Shown: positions 1 to 5,054 of the stretch, piece after piece
Layout of the letters: each line of letters opens with the position of its first letter
How positions within the stretch are numbered: position 1 is the first letter of the stretch
From: Desulfobacterales bacterium
GTDB taxonomy: Bacteria > Desulfobacterota > Desulfobulbia > Desulfobulbales > BM004
Direction of reading: 5' to 3'
Assembly: GCA_030621655.1 (NCBI GenBank)
Contig: JAUXHH010000144.1
Coordinates: 1-5,062, forward strand
Length of the DNA: 5,062 nt
The notes under the pieces: generated by a model
The model's input: only the letters and a program-made list of their open reading frames with translations
Database searches by the model: none
What the model was told of the DNA's origin: nothing
Translations under genes and position numbers: made by a program

Positions 1-225
1 TGGCAGGTCATACGGGATTTCATTCTCATTTTTACAGGCCTTGACGCAGAGACCGCATCCCACGCATTTATAGGTGTCGACCAGAAAAACCCAGCGGACA
101 TTTGAATCGCCCACTGAAGCCTTGACCTGGGCCGGGCTCAGCATTTTAAAGGCTGAAAGGGGCAACGCCGAAGCCAGGGTGGCTTTGAAAGTATTTTTTA
201 ATAAATCTCTCCGAGAACAACTCAT
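1..225 (-). CDS. Tat-exported 4Fe-4S ferredoxin-type subunit (partial, N-terminal 75 codons)
   Basis: This is the N-terminal part of an iron-sulfur electron-transfer subunit; the rest lies beyond position 1. The ATG at 225-223 overlaps the stop of the cytochrome gene (ATGA), and a GGAG lies 8 nt upstream of it inside the cytochrome coding sequence, so translational coupling is likely. Residues 4-10 read SRRDLLK, a twin-arginine export motif, followed by a mildly hydrophobic stretch to about residue 29. After the mature start, residues 54-64 form a CxxCxxCxxxC cluster motif (C54, C57, C60, C64) followed by K-N-E-N and a proline (P71), the usual binding loop of a 4Fe-4S cluster. In the DmsB/NrfC/HmcB/DsrO family such proteins carry several clusters and pass electrons between an NrfD-type quinone-interacting membrane subunit and a cytochrome. 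Which member this is cannot be settled from 75 residues. The fold call is firm; the exact partner is inferred. Confidence 0.88.
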   Translation of the reverse strand, partial: MSCSRRDLLKNTFKATLASALPLSAFKMLSPAQVKASVGDSNVRWVFLVDTYKCVGCGLCVKACKNENEIPYDLP

Positions 226-698
226 TCCATATTCTCCAGATCAGGGTTATGAGGATTATGACATTCGATACATTCTGAGTCAGTGTTATGCTCATCCGGG
301 TCTATGCCGGCAATTTCATTACGCTGGCTGGTTGGGTAAGGAAGATAGGAATGGCAACGCAGACATTGGTCCCGGCTGGTGTCGATGGCCAGAACTTCCG
401 GGTTGTCGGGGTGATCGATGGCAGGCCCGTGGCAGTTTTCACACTGTATGATCGCATGGGGTGATTCGAGAATGGATTCTACGTTTTCTTCATGACACTC
501 TTGGCAGTAGTCCATGCCACGGTATTTTACTTTGAATTTTTCCCATTCTTCGACGTTGCTTTCGCGATGAAAGTTGTAGGTAAAGCTTCCGCCTTCTTGA
601 ACTCCAAAATCGCTGGGCACGATGAAGTGTCTCACTAACAAGAGCAAGGCAATTCCTGCGATGACTACCCACAGAGGTCGTAAAACATGATTCTTCAT
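222..698 (-). CDS. Membrane-anchored tetraheme c-type cytochrome (CbcS-like, cytochrome c3/NapC-type)
   Basis: A 158-aa multiheme cytochrome. Residues 1-7 are basic and residues 9-22 form one hydrophobic segment, fitting an uncleaved N-terminal signal anchor with the rest in the periplasm. Four CxxCH haem-binding motifs are visible: CQECH (65-69), CENCH (86-90), CLRCH (112-116) and CIECH (143-147). Additional histidines at 44, 81, 96, 137 and 150 could supply distal ligands, so four bis-His haems are plausible. It is the first gene of the minus-strand unit and overlaps the following Fe-S gene by 4 bp. Tetraheme cytochrome plus Tat Fe-S protein, normally followed by an NrfD-like subunit, is the layout of Cbc-type inner-membrane quinone oxidoreductases of Geobacter and relatives; membership in that type is inference. 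The ATG at 698 is preceded by AAAGGAG, but 13 nt away, longer than usual. An in-frame TAA directly before the ATG rules out a longer start. Confidence 0.93.
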   Translation of the reverse strand: MKNHVLRPLWVVIAGIALLLLVRHFIVPSDFGVQEGGSFTYNFHRESNVEEWEKFKVKYRGMDYCQECHEENVESILESPHAIIQCENCHGPAIDHPDNPEVLAIDTSRDQCLRCHSYLPYPTSQRNEIAGIDPDEHNTDSECIECHNPHNPDLENME

Positions 699-722
699 TT
701 AAGCTATTTGTCTCCTTTCTCC

Positions 723-748
723 GAGGAAATCATTAGAGGAAATCATTA
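723..748. repeat. 13-bp perfect tandem repeat with a nearby inverted half-copy
   Basis: GAGGAAATCATTA occurs twice back to back (723-735 and 736-748). The AATCATTA end of the second copy is also found inverted as TAATGATT at 763-770, allowing an 8-bp stem with a 14-nt loop. It lies in the leader of the cytochrome gene, immediately upstream of its Shine-Dalgarno in transcript orientation. It may be a regulator site or a leader hairpin; slippage duplication is the simple alternative. Confidence 0.75.
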
Positions 749-925
749 AGTGACTCAATCGGTAATGATTATTAATTAATTGTTAAAATTGAAATGCTTG
801 AGCAGAAGGGTGCAATTTAATAAGTCACTAAATTTCTATTTTTGCAACCAGATGGTTCTTGCTCTTTATGTTTAGTGATAATAGCAATTTATAACTTATT
901 GAAATAGTTTGCATTTTAAATAAAA

Positions 926-997
926 TTCTACAATGTGGTATTTATTATTGACATAGTTTGTAATATATGGCAACAAATTTTGTACCACATTGTGGTA
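926..997. promoter_or_regulatory. Pair of operator-like palindromes 57 bp apart
   Basis: Positions 983-997 read TACCACATTGTGGTA, a perfect 7-bp-arm palindrome around one central base. Positions 926-940 read TTCTACAATGTGGTA, matching it at 12 of 15 positions and keeping the right arm (TGTGGTA) exactly; its left arm matches at 5 of 7. The centres (933 and 990) are 57 bp apart and bracket the candidate minus-strand promoter. Two sites of one dimeric transcription factor are the natural reading. The regulator family is not recognised; the site does not match FNR or CRP consensus. Confidence 0.55.
944..973 (-). promoter_or_regulatory. Candidate sigma-70 promoter for the cytochrome operon
   Basis: On the minus strand TTGCCA (973-968, 5 of 6 to TTGACA) is followed after 18 bp by AATAAT (949-944, 5 of 6 to TATAAT). 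Transcription would start near 937, giving a leader of roughly 240 nt before the cytochrome ATG. The palindrome centred at 990 would sit near -53 and the one centred at 933 near +4. In AT-rich DNA such matches arise by chance, so support comes mainly from the flanking palindromes. Confidence 0.35.
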
Positions 998-1124
998 TTG
1001 AAATATTGGTGCCGAATATAAATGTCCGAAATGAATTGTGCAACCAGTAAATGCATATTTTTTATTTTTTTTAAAAGGGCATAAAAAAGACTCGAATAAT
1101 CAAAGAGATAAAGAAAGAGATAAT

Positions 1125-2954
1125 ATGGCAGAGACGCAGAGAGAACTGGAAGGACAGCTGGGATTTTTGACTGAGCAGGTTGGATTTCTCAAGGATAAGG
1201 TGGATGAACTGTCTGCTAGACTGCAGATATTGGAATCGGGTAAATCTATTGTGCACCAGCCTGATGAAGTCCGGACTCTTGAAACATCAACCCCGGTTCA
1301 AGGGCATACCATACCCCAGGAAGGGGTTCTGAAAAAGGCCGGCACCGGATCACTGCTTCCCAGAGTGGCGACAGTGTGTTTTGCCATGGTCATCGCCTTG
1401 ATCCTCAGGACAATCACGGATAACGAAATTATAAACACCCAGCTCGGATCGCTGTTTGGTATGGGGTATGCCGCAGCACTCATACTTGCGGGTTGGTGGC
1501 TTTATGGCCGGCAGAACAGGTTGGCACCGGTTTTTCCTGCCTGTGGCCTGCTGCTGCTTTTTTCCGTTGTCCTTGAAACCCATGCCCGTTTTCAGTCGCT
1601 TTCGACAGTGATGGCCTATTTGATTTTAATTGCGGCTGCAGCGGTCGTGATAGTAATGGGGCTGCGTCATCGTGCCTCTTTCCAGCTTTGTGCAGCTGCC
1701 CTGGGAAGTGGCCTGGTCGGTATGGCCATCGATTTTCCATACCCGCTTTATCCAATGCTGGCCCTGTTGTTACTTGGTGGCTGTATCGCCGCCTATATTG
1801 CCTGGCGGGAAAGATTATGCCCAACCCTGCGCTGGACCACTCTGGGGCTGACTATTGTCTTCTGGCTCTTCTGGGCCTTTAAGCTTAATGTTCCGGCAGC
1901 ATGTGATGAGCCCACAGCAGGCCTGCTGCATCTGACCTGGTTTCTACCATTTATTTTTCTCTTCTGGGCCTTTTATACTGTTTCCAATATTTACAGGATG
2001 GCTACCGACAGGGAAGATCTTGGTTTTTTTGATAGTCTGCTGCCTTCCGTGGCAGGTGTTGGTGCTTTCCTGGCAGCCTGGTCAGTAATAGTTCCATGGT
2101 ACAGGAATACCCTTTGGCTGGGTATGATAGGAATACTGGCGGGTCTGGCACATCTGGGAGTAGGGGCGTGGCTGGCAAAGCGTAATAAAGAAGGTGCTAT
2201 CGGCAGTACGACCTATACCTTTGCTGCTGTATTGCTGCTCAGTCTGGGAGTTGCATCAATCTTTTCCAATCTCCTCTGGTCTGTCCCGGTCTTATCCGTG
2301 TCTGCATATATTATGGCCCGGCTGGCTAACAGGTGGCAGAGCGGTGGCATACGCTGTACATCCTATCTGTTTCAATTGGCAGCCGTTTTGGTTGCCCTGG
2401 GCACAGGCGTTGTGGCAGTTGATATAAGTTCTCCACTTGTTGGCAGCCTTGTGTTAGGCACCTTAATGTCCATGAGTTTTCTGCAGTATCGCTGGTGCAG
2501 GTGTCATACTCCGCCGAGCATGCATTCCGCCTTTTTCTCCTGGCTTGACAAGAAGGATTTCAGTGCAATTATATTGCTGCTCACCGGCCTTATCAGCGGT
2601 TTTTTCCTTATGCGCCTGGGACTTTACCAGGTGTTGGCCAGAACTACGTCTGATTTTGAATATATGTTTCGGGGCGGGCAGACTGTTTTTATTAACCTCG
2701 GTGCTGTGTTTCTTCTTTTGTTAGCCAGCAGCAGGAAAAATAATGAGATACTGACCGTGGCGATTGTGGTCGGTATTCTTGGCATGTTGAAGTCATTTGT
2801 CTTTGATCTGTTTGGGATCAAGGGTATGCCCCTGGTCTTCAGCGTATTCTCATCCGGTGTTGTCGCAGCTGTTGGTTCGGTCGTGTCAACACGTTGGCAG
2901 GGGAAAAAAGAAAAGGCGAAGCCGGAAAGTATGGCCGTGCCGTCGGAGAGCTGA
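1125..2954 (+). CDS. Large polytopic membrane protein with N-terminal coiled coil (DUF2339-like architecture)
   Basis: A 609-aa protein of unknown function. Residues 1-37 are a heptad-rich, charged helix (likely coiled coil), followed by a polar linker to about residue 75. The rest is nearly all hydrophobic: about 17-18 membrane segments, roughly at 77-96, 107-126, 133-150, 160-180, 184-203, 207-226, 236-252, 265-288, 305-325, 329-350, 362-380, 384-400, 413-432, 436-455, 479-499, 519-535, 542-560 and 567-586, then a short basic and polar tail. No catalytic motif, ATP-binding loop or haem site is visible. A coiled-coil head on a very polytopic body, ending in a K-x-F-V-F-D-L-F segment (556-563), recalls DUF2339 bacterial membrane proteins; this is architectural resemblance only. 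ATG 1125 is preferred to the GTG at 1038, because the extra 29 codons are low-complexity and the coiled coil starts directly at this Met; a weak AAAGAGAT precedes it. It appears monocistronic. Confidence 0.85.
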   Translation: MAETQRELEGQLGFLTEQVGFLKDKVDELSARLQILESGKSIVHQPDEVRTLETSTPVQGHTIPQEGVLKKAGTGSLLPRVATVCFAMVIALILRTITDNEIINTQLGSLFGMGYAAALILAGWWLYGRQNRLAPVFPACGLLLLFSVVLETHARFQSLSTVMAYLILIAAAAVVIVMGLRHRASFQLCAAALGSGLVGMAIDFPYPLYPMLALLLLGGCIAAYIAWRERLCPTLRWTTLGLTIVFWLFWAFKLNVPAACDEPTAGLLHLTWFLPFIFLFWAFYTVSNIYRMATDREDLGFFDSLLPSVAGVGAFLAAWSVIVPWYRNTLWLGMIGILAGLAHLGVGAWLAKRNKEGAIGSTTYTFAAVLLLSLGVASIFSNLLWSVPVLSVSAYIMARLANRWQSGGIRCTSYLFQLAAVLVALGTGVVAVDISSPLVGSLVLGTLMSMSFLQYRWCRCHTPPSMHSAFFSWLDKKDFSAIILLLTGLISGFFLMRLGLYQVLARTTSDFEYMFRGGQTVFINLGAVFLLLLASSRKNNEILTVAIVVGILGMLKSFVFDLFGIKGMPLVFSVFSSGVVAAVGSVVSTRWQGKKEKAKPESMAVPSES

Positions 2955-2960
2955 AGTAAA

Positions 2961-2987
2961 GAATCCGGGCTCTGATGCCCCGGCTTC
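2961..2987. terminator. Hairpin after the plus-strand membrane-protein gene, possible terminator
   Basis: GAATCCGGG (2961-2969) can pair with CCCGGCTTC (2979-2987) with one mismatch around a 9-nt loop, starting 7 bp after the stop codon. No T-run follows on the plus strand; on the minus strand the stem is followed by TTTACTT. It may act as a weak bidirectional terminator or simply protect the 3' end. Confidence 0.35.
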
Positions 2988-3034
2988 GGAGTCTCGCAGG
3001 CTCGCTTACCCGGAGTCTCGCAGGCTCGCTTACC
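2987..3034. repeat. Perfect 24-bp tandem duplication
   Basis: Two identical 24-bp units lie at 2987-3010 and 3011-3034. Each unit begins CGGAGTCTCGCAGG and ends CTCGCTTACC. Within the unit a CG dinucleotide recurs every 8 bp (CGGAGTCT, CGCAGGCT, CGCTTACC), so it can be read as three degenerate octamers. There are only two copies and no spacers, so it is not a CRISPR array. Confidence 0.9.
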
Positions 3035-3053
3035 TGCTGCCGCTTACTGTTAT

Positions 3054-3177
3054 AAGGCACTGAGGCACAAAGGCACAGAGTTTAAAAACCTGATAACAAA
3101 ATCATATGGTTACATTGTGTGTACCCAAAAACCTTTACACTTCTTTGTCTTACGGTCACTTTGTGCCTCAGTGCCTT
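3054..3177. repeat. 19-bp inverted repeat made of GGCAC octamers
   Basis: AAGGCACTGAGGCACAAAG at 3054-3072 is exactly the reverse complement of 3159-3177, with an 86-bp spacer. The left arm extends into three consecutive octamers GGCACTGA, GGCACAAA and GGCACAGA (3056-3079). Such an arrangement could be a relic of a small non-autonomous element or a dispersed intergenic repeat. The spacer has no coding potential that I can see, and the ends show no obvious target-site duplication. Confidence 0.85.
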
Positions 3178-3203
3178 TGTTCCTTTTATTAATTAATGGT
3201 TCC

Positions 3204-3231
3204 GGCTGAGCCAGCTACTTCTGACTCGGCC
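3204..3231. terminator. Imperfect hairpin near the end of the minus-strand unit
   Basis: GGCTGAGCC (3204-3212) and GACTCGGCC (3223-3231) are near-complementary across a 10-nt loop, with one mismatch and one G-U pair possible in the minus-strand transcript. It lies about 28 bp downstream of the minus-strand stop. There is no U-tract directly after it on the minus strand; on the plus strand GGTTTTCTT follows closely. A weak or bidirectional terminator is possible. Confidence 0.3.
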
Positions 3232-3258
3232 CTGAGGTTTTCTTGAACGAATAAAGAA

Positions 3259-4266
3259 TTATGATTCACCACCACTGATCATATAAAGCAGATAGTGGTA
3301 GGAACTTATAACTGCCAGAAGCACCAGCAAAACCAATGATGTCCTGATAGCAATCCTCTGATATTTTGATACAGGTCCAGCAAGATCCTTCCTGTTTTTA
3401 AAAGGCTCGACAAGCAGTGTTGAAAGGCCGAAAAAAGAGGCTGGGATCAGTGTGAAGTAGAGAGCGAAACCTATATAATGATATTCAGGTTTCAAGATGC
3501 AGAAAGGGCAATTGTGGTAAGGCATTGCATAGATGTAAGAAGAAAAAACCGTAATTATAGCTACGGTCGCCAATCCTAAAAACCAGAGCCAGCCGGCAGA
3601 GAAAGCTGCAGCAAGCGGCAGCATCCAGCGTTTCAAAAGTATGCACCCCACAATAATCAGAGCGATAATTGAGCCGTAATAGAGGAGCAGCAGGGTGTTC
3701 TGCGGAAAACTTTCCAGCAGATTTCTGCCGGTTTCAGCTGAGGAGCCGAAGACCACGGCGCAGCAGGAAGTGATGATATCAGGTGACAAATAAGCAATAT
3801 ACAGGGTCTGCAATGTTATATCAGCCAGGAGCAGGGGCAGGATCAGCAGCAGGTAGATATATTTGGTTTTAACCAGGGGATATGTTTCAGAGCTTATATC
3901 CAGCTTGTGCAGGACAATCCAGAAACCGTACAGAAAGACCCCGATGAGTTTCACCATCAGGGCAGGCATGCCGAAATCATTTGCCAGCAGGGCACCGGTG
4001 GCGCACATGGCCCCGACTATAACCTGACAGAATGTATCAGCTGCCAGGACAAAAAGTATGAGGGTGATAATCTGGAAGCCAAGGCCATATTCCACCAGGG
4101 TTGAGGCAAGCCATATCTCGTTTTCCAGCTTGATTTGAAGGTTGGAATCACTGGAAGGGTCCCAGTATCGCAGTACCCGGATTGCTGTGCGGCCGGCAAA
4201 GATACCAAGAGCCAGAACAATCAGCCCTGCAAGAGTGAGGCCCAGGCTCCAGGAATTAAGGAACAT
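3259..4266 (-). CDS. Unrecognised 8-TM membrane protein with CPFC motif, partner of the ABC ATPase
   Basis: A 335-aa integral membrane protein I do not recognise. About eight membrane segments are visible near residues 6-25, 57-77, 101-120, 136-156, 190-211, 221-245, 262-286 and 306-328. Its cysteines are C80, C88 (in an M-C-A-T-G stretch), the pair C168-C169, C208, and C253/C256 in a H-N-C-P-F-C motif at the boundary before TM7. The CxxC resembles thiol-redox or metal-binding sites of membrane proteins such as VKOR/DsbB-like enzymes, but the overall sequence is not one I can assign to them. It has no large periplasmic domain between TM1 and TM2, so it does not look like a FtsX/MacB permease. 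The start at 4266 overlaps the ATPase gene end by 11 bp and has AAGGA 11 nt upstream; the in-frame ATG at 4332 would give 357 aa but a 77-bp overlap. Co-expression with the ATPase is very likely; the function is unknown. Confidence 0.82.
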   Translation of the reverse strand: MFLNSWSLGLTLAGLIVLALGIFAGRTAIRVLRYWDPSSDSNLQIKLENEIWLASTLVEYGLGFQIITLILFVLAADTFCQVIVGAMCATGALLANDFGMPALMVKLIGVFLYGFWIVLHKLDISSETYPLVKTKYIYLLLILPLLLADITLQTLYIAYLSPDIITSCCAVVFGSSAETGRNLLESFPQNTLLLLYYGSIIALIIVGCILLKRWMLPLAAAFSAGWLWFLGLATVAIITVFSSYIYAMPYHNCPFCILKPEYHYIGFALYFTLIPASFFGLSTLLVEPFKNRKDLAGPVSKYQRIAIRTSLVLLVLLAVISSYHYLLYMISGGES

Positions 4267-4933
4267 CGAGGCGTCCGTCCTTAATATGGATGATTCTGTC
4301 AATGGCAGGATGCTCTGCAACCAAGGCGTCATGCGAGGCGATTATGATTGTTTTTCCGGCTGTTTTGAGATCAGCCATAATTTGCATGAATTCCATACTG
4401 AGACGGCTGTCAAGATGTGCGGTCGGTTCGTCAGCCAGAATGATTGGCTGGTTGTTGATCAAGGCCCTGGCTATTGCAACGCGCTGCATTTCTCCGCCGG
4501 ATATTTGTCCGGCCGGGAAGTTTTCCCTGTGGCTTATGGATAACTGGTCCATAAGCTTTCGCGCTCTTGCCTTTCTTTCATTAGGTGAAATTCCAAGGGG
4601 GAGAAGGGGAAGGGTGATATTGTCCAGCACAGAGAGGCGGGGCAGGAGATTGAACTGTTGGAAAATAAAGCCGATGGTTTCGCGTCGGTGCTTGGTCAGA
4701 AATCTGTCGGGCATGCGTGAAAGCTGCTTGCCTGCGATTGAAGCCCTGCCGCTTGTAGGCGGTAAAACACATCCTATAATGGCAAGCAGGGTGGATTTGC
4801 CTGAACCGCTGGCACCCTGGAGGCAAACCATGGTCTGAGGTGCAACGGTGAGACTCACATCGTAAAGCGCCGTTACCTCATTGGGTCTTCTCTGGTTATA
4901 TATCTTAGTTGTTTTTTTCAGTTCAATAAGCAT
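4256..4933 (-). CDS. ABC transporter ATP-binding protein, LolD/MacB family
   Basis: A complete 225-aa ABC ATPase, the usual length for LolD/MacB/FtsE-like nucleotide-binding subunits. Motifs in order are Walker A GASGSGKST (40-48), Q-loop in F-I-F-Q-Q-F-N (Q92), signature ISGGEMQR (144-151, with E replacing the common Q of LSGGQ), Walker B IILADEP (164-170, catalytic E169), D-loop around H-L-D (173-175) and switch H201. All catalytic residues are present, so it should hydrolyse ATP in the cytoplasm to drive a membrane partner. Family members usually work with FtsX-like permeases in lipoprotein release, macrolide or peptide export, or cell division. Here the only adjacent membrane gene is the overlapping 8-TM protein downstream. 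The ATG at 4933 is fixed by an in-frame TAA two codons upstream; no Shine-Dalgarno is visible. Upstream DNA is non-coding, so this seems to be the first gene of the unit. Confidence 0.96.
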   Translation of the reverse strand: MLIELKKTTKIYNQRRPNEVTALYDVSLTVAPQTMVCLQGASGSGKSTLLAIIGCVLPPTSGRASIAGKQLSRMPDRFLTKHRRETIGFIFQQFNLLPRLSVLDNITLPLLPLGISPNERKARARKLMDQLSISHRENFPAGQISGGEMQRVAIARALINNQPIILADEPTAHLDSRLSMEFMQIMADLKTAGKTIIIASHDALVAEHPAIDRIIHIKDGRLDVP

Positions 4934-5007
4934 GGTTTATCGACAATTAGTTAGCAGTGTTAAGCCTAAAGATTTCAGATGCCGGTAGTATCGGTATTTT
5001 ATCCAAG

Positions 5008-5054
5008 TTGGAGTGATGGAGTGTTGGAGTAATGGAGTGTTGGAGTGATGGGTG
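5008..5054. repeat. Tandem octamer repeat (TGGAGTRW, about six copies)
   Basis: A 16-bp unit TTGGAGTGATGGAGTG (5008-5023) is followed by a copy with one substitution (5024-5039) and a third lacking one base (5040-5054). Each unit is itself two octamers of the form TGGAGTRW. It lies in non-coding DNA upstream of the ABC ATPase gene, 75 bp from its start. It is a short simple tandem array without spacers. Confidence 0.9.

Larger units (their letters stand above)
699..1124. other. AT-rich divergent intergenic region
   Basis: No convincing gene is present in this 426-bp stretch between the divergently transcribed cytochrome and membrane-protein genes. It is visibly richer in A and T than the flanking genes. 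It holds a 13-bp tandem repeat next to the cytochrome Shine-Dalgarno, a candidate minus-strand promoter flanked by two related palindromes, and poly-T runs at about 1054-1071. The plus-strand frame is open from a GTG at 1038, but codons 1-29 from there are low-complexity (several TTT and AAA codons), so this part is treated as untranslated leader. No clear plus-strand promoter was found. Confidence 0.6.
2955..3258. other. Convergent intergenic region with hairpins and repeats
   Basis: This 304-bp stretch separates the convergent membrane-protein genes and contains no supportable gene. In order it holds a GC-rich hairpin just after the plus-strand stop codon, a perfect 24-bp tandem duplication, a 19-bp inverted repeat separated by 86 bp of AT-richer DNA, and an imperfect hairpin close to the minus-strand stop codon. 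The repeats suggest inserted or amplified non-coding DNA in a site where it disrupts neither gene. Confidence 0.7.

Noticed and set aside
74..451. 125-aa plus-strand open frame opposite the Fe-S and cytochrome genes
   Set aside because: It overlaps the CxxCH and ferredoxin motifs encoded on the minus strand and shows no protein features of its own.
811..900. Interspersed 7-9 bp direct and inverted matches (GCAATTTA, TCACTAAA/TTTAGTGA, AATAAGT/ACTTATT)
   Set aside because: They are short, widely spaced and AT-rich; matches of this length are expected by chance here.
948..966. TTGACA on the plus strand followed by TAATAT as a promoter for the membrane-protein gene
   Set aside because: The two hexamers are only 7 bp apart, and no -10-like hexamer lies 16-18 bp downstream of TTGACA.
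1000..1022. Sigma-54 promoter on the minus strand (CGGCAC and TTTC about 5 bp apart)
   Set aside because: It deviates from both the -24 GG and -12 GC elements at key positions and is better explained by chance in AT-rich DNA.
1038..1124. Upstream extension of the membrane-protein gene to a GTG start
   Set aside because: The 29 extra codons come from poly-T and poly-A tracts with no ribosome-binding site, whereas the ATG at 1125 begins directly with the coiled-coil helix.
2987..3034. CRISPR array
   Set aside because: The repeat units abut without spacers, there are only two of them, and no cas gene is present.
2797..3063. 88-aa plus-strand frame containing a repeated ESRRLAY peptide
   Set aside because: It overlaps the end of the large membrane-protein gene in another frame and runs into the 24-bp tandem repeat; the peptide repeat is a by-product of the DNA repeat.
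4290..4838. 182-aa plus-strand open frame opposite the ABC ATPase
   Set aside because: It is antisense to an ATPase with all canonical motifs; its translation shows no domain and reflects the codon bias of the real gene.
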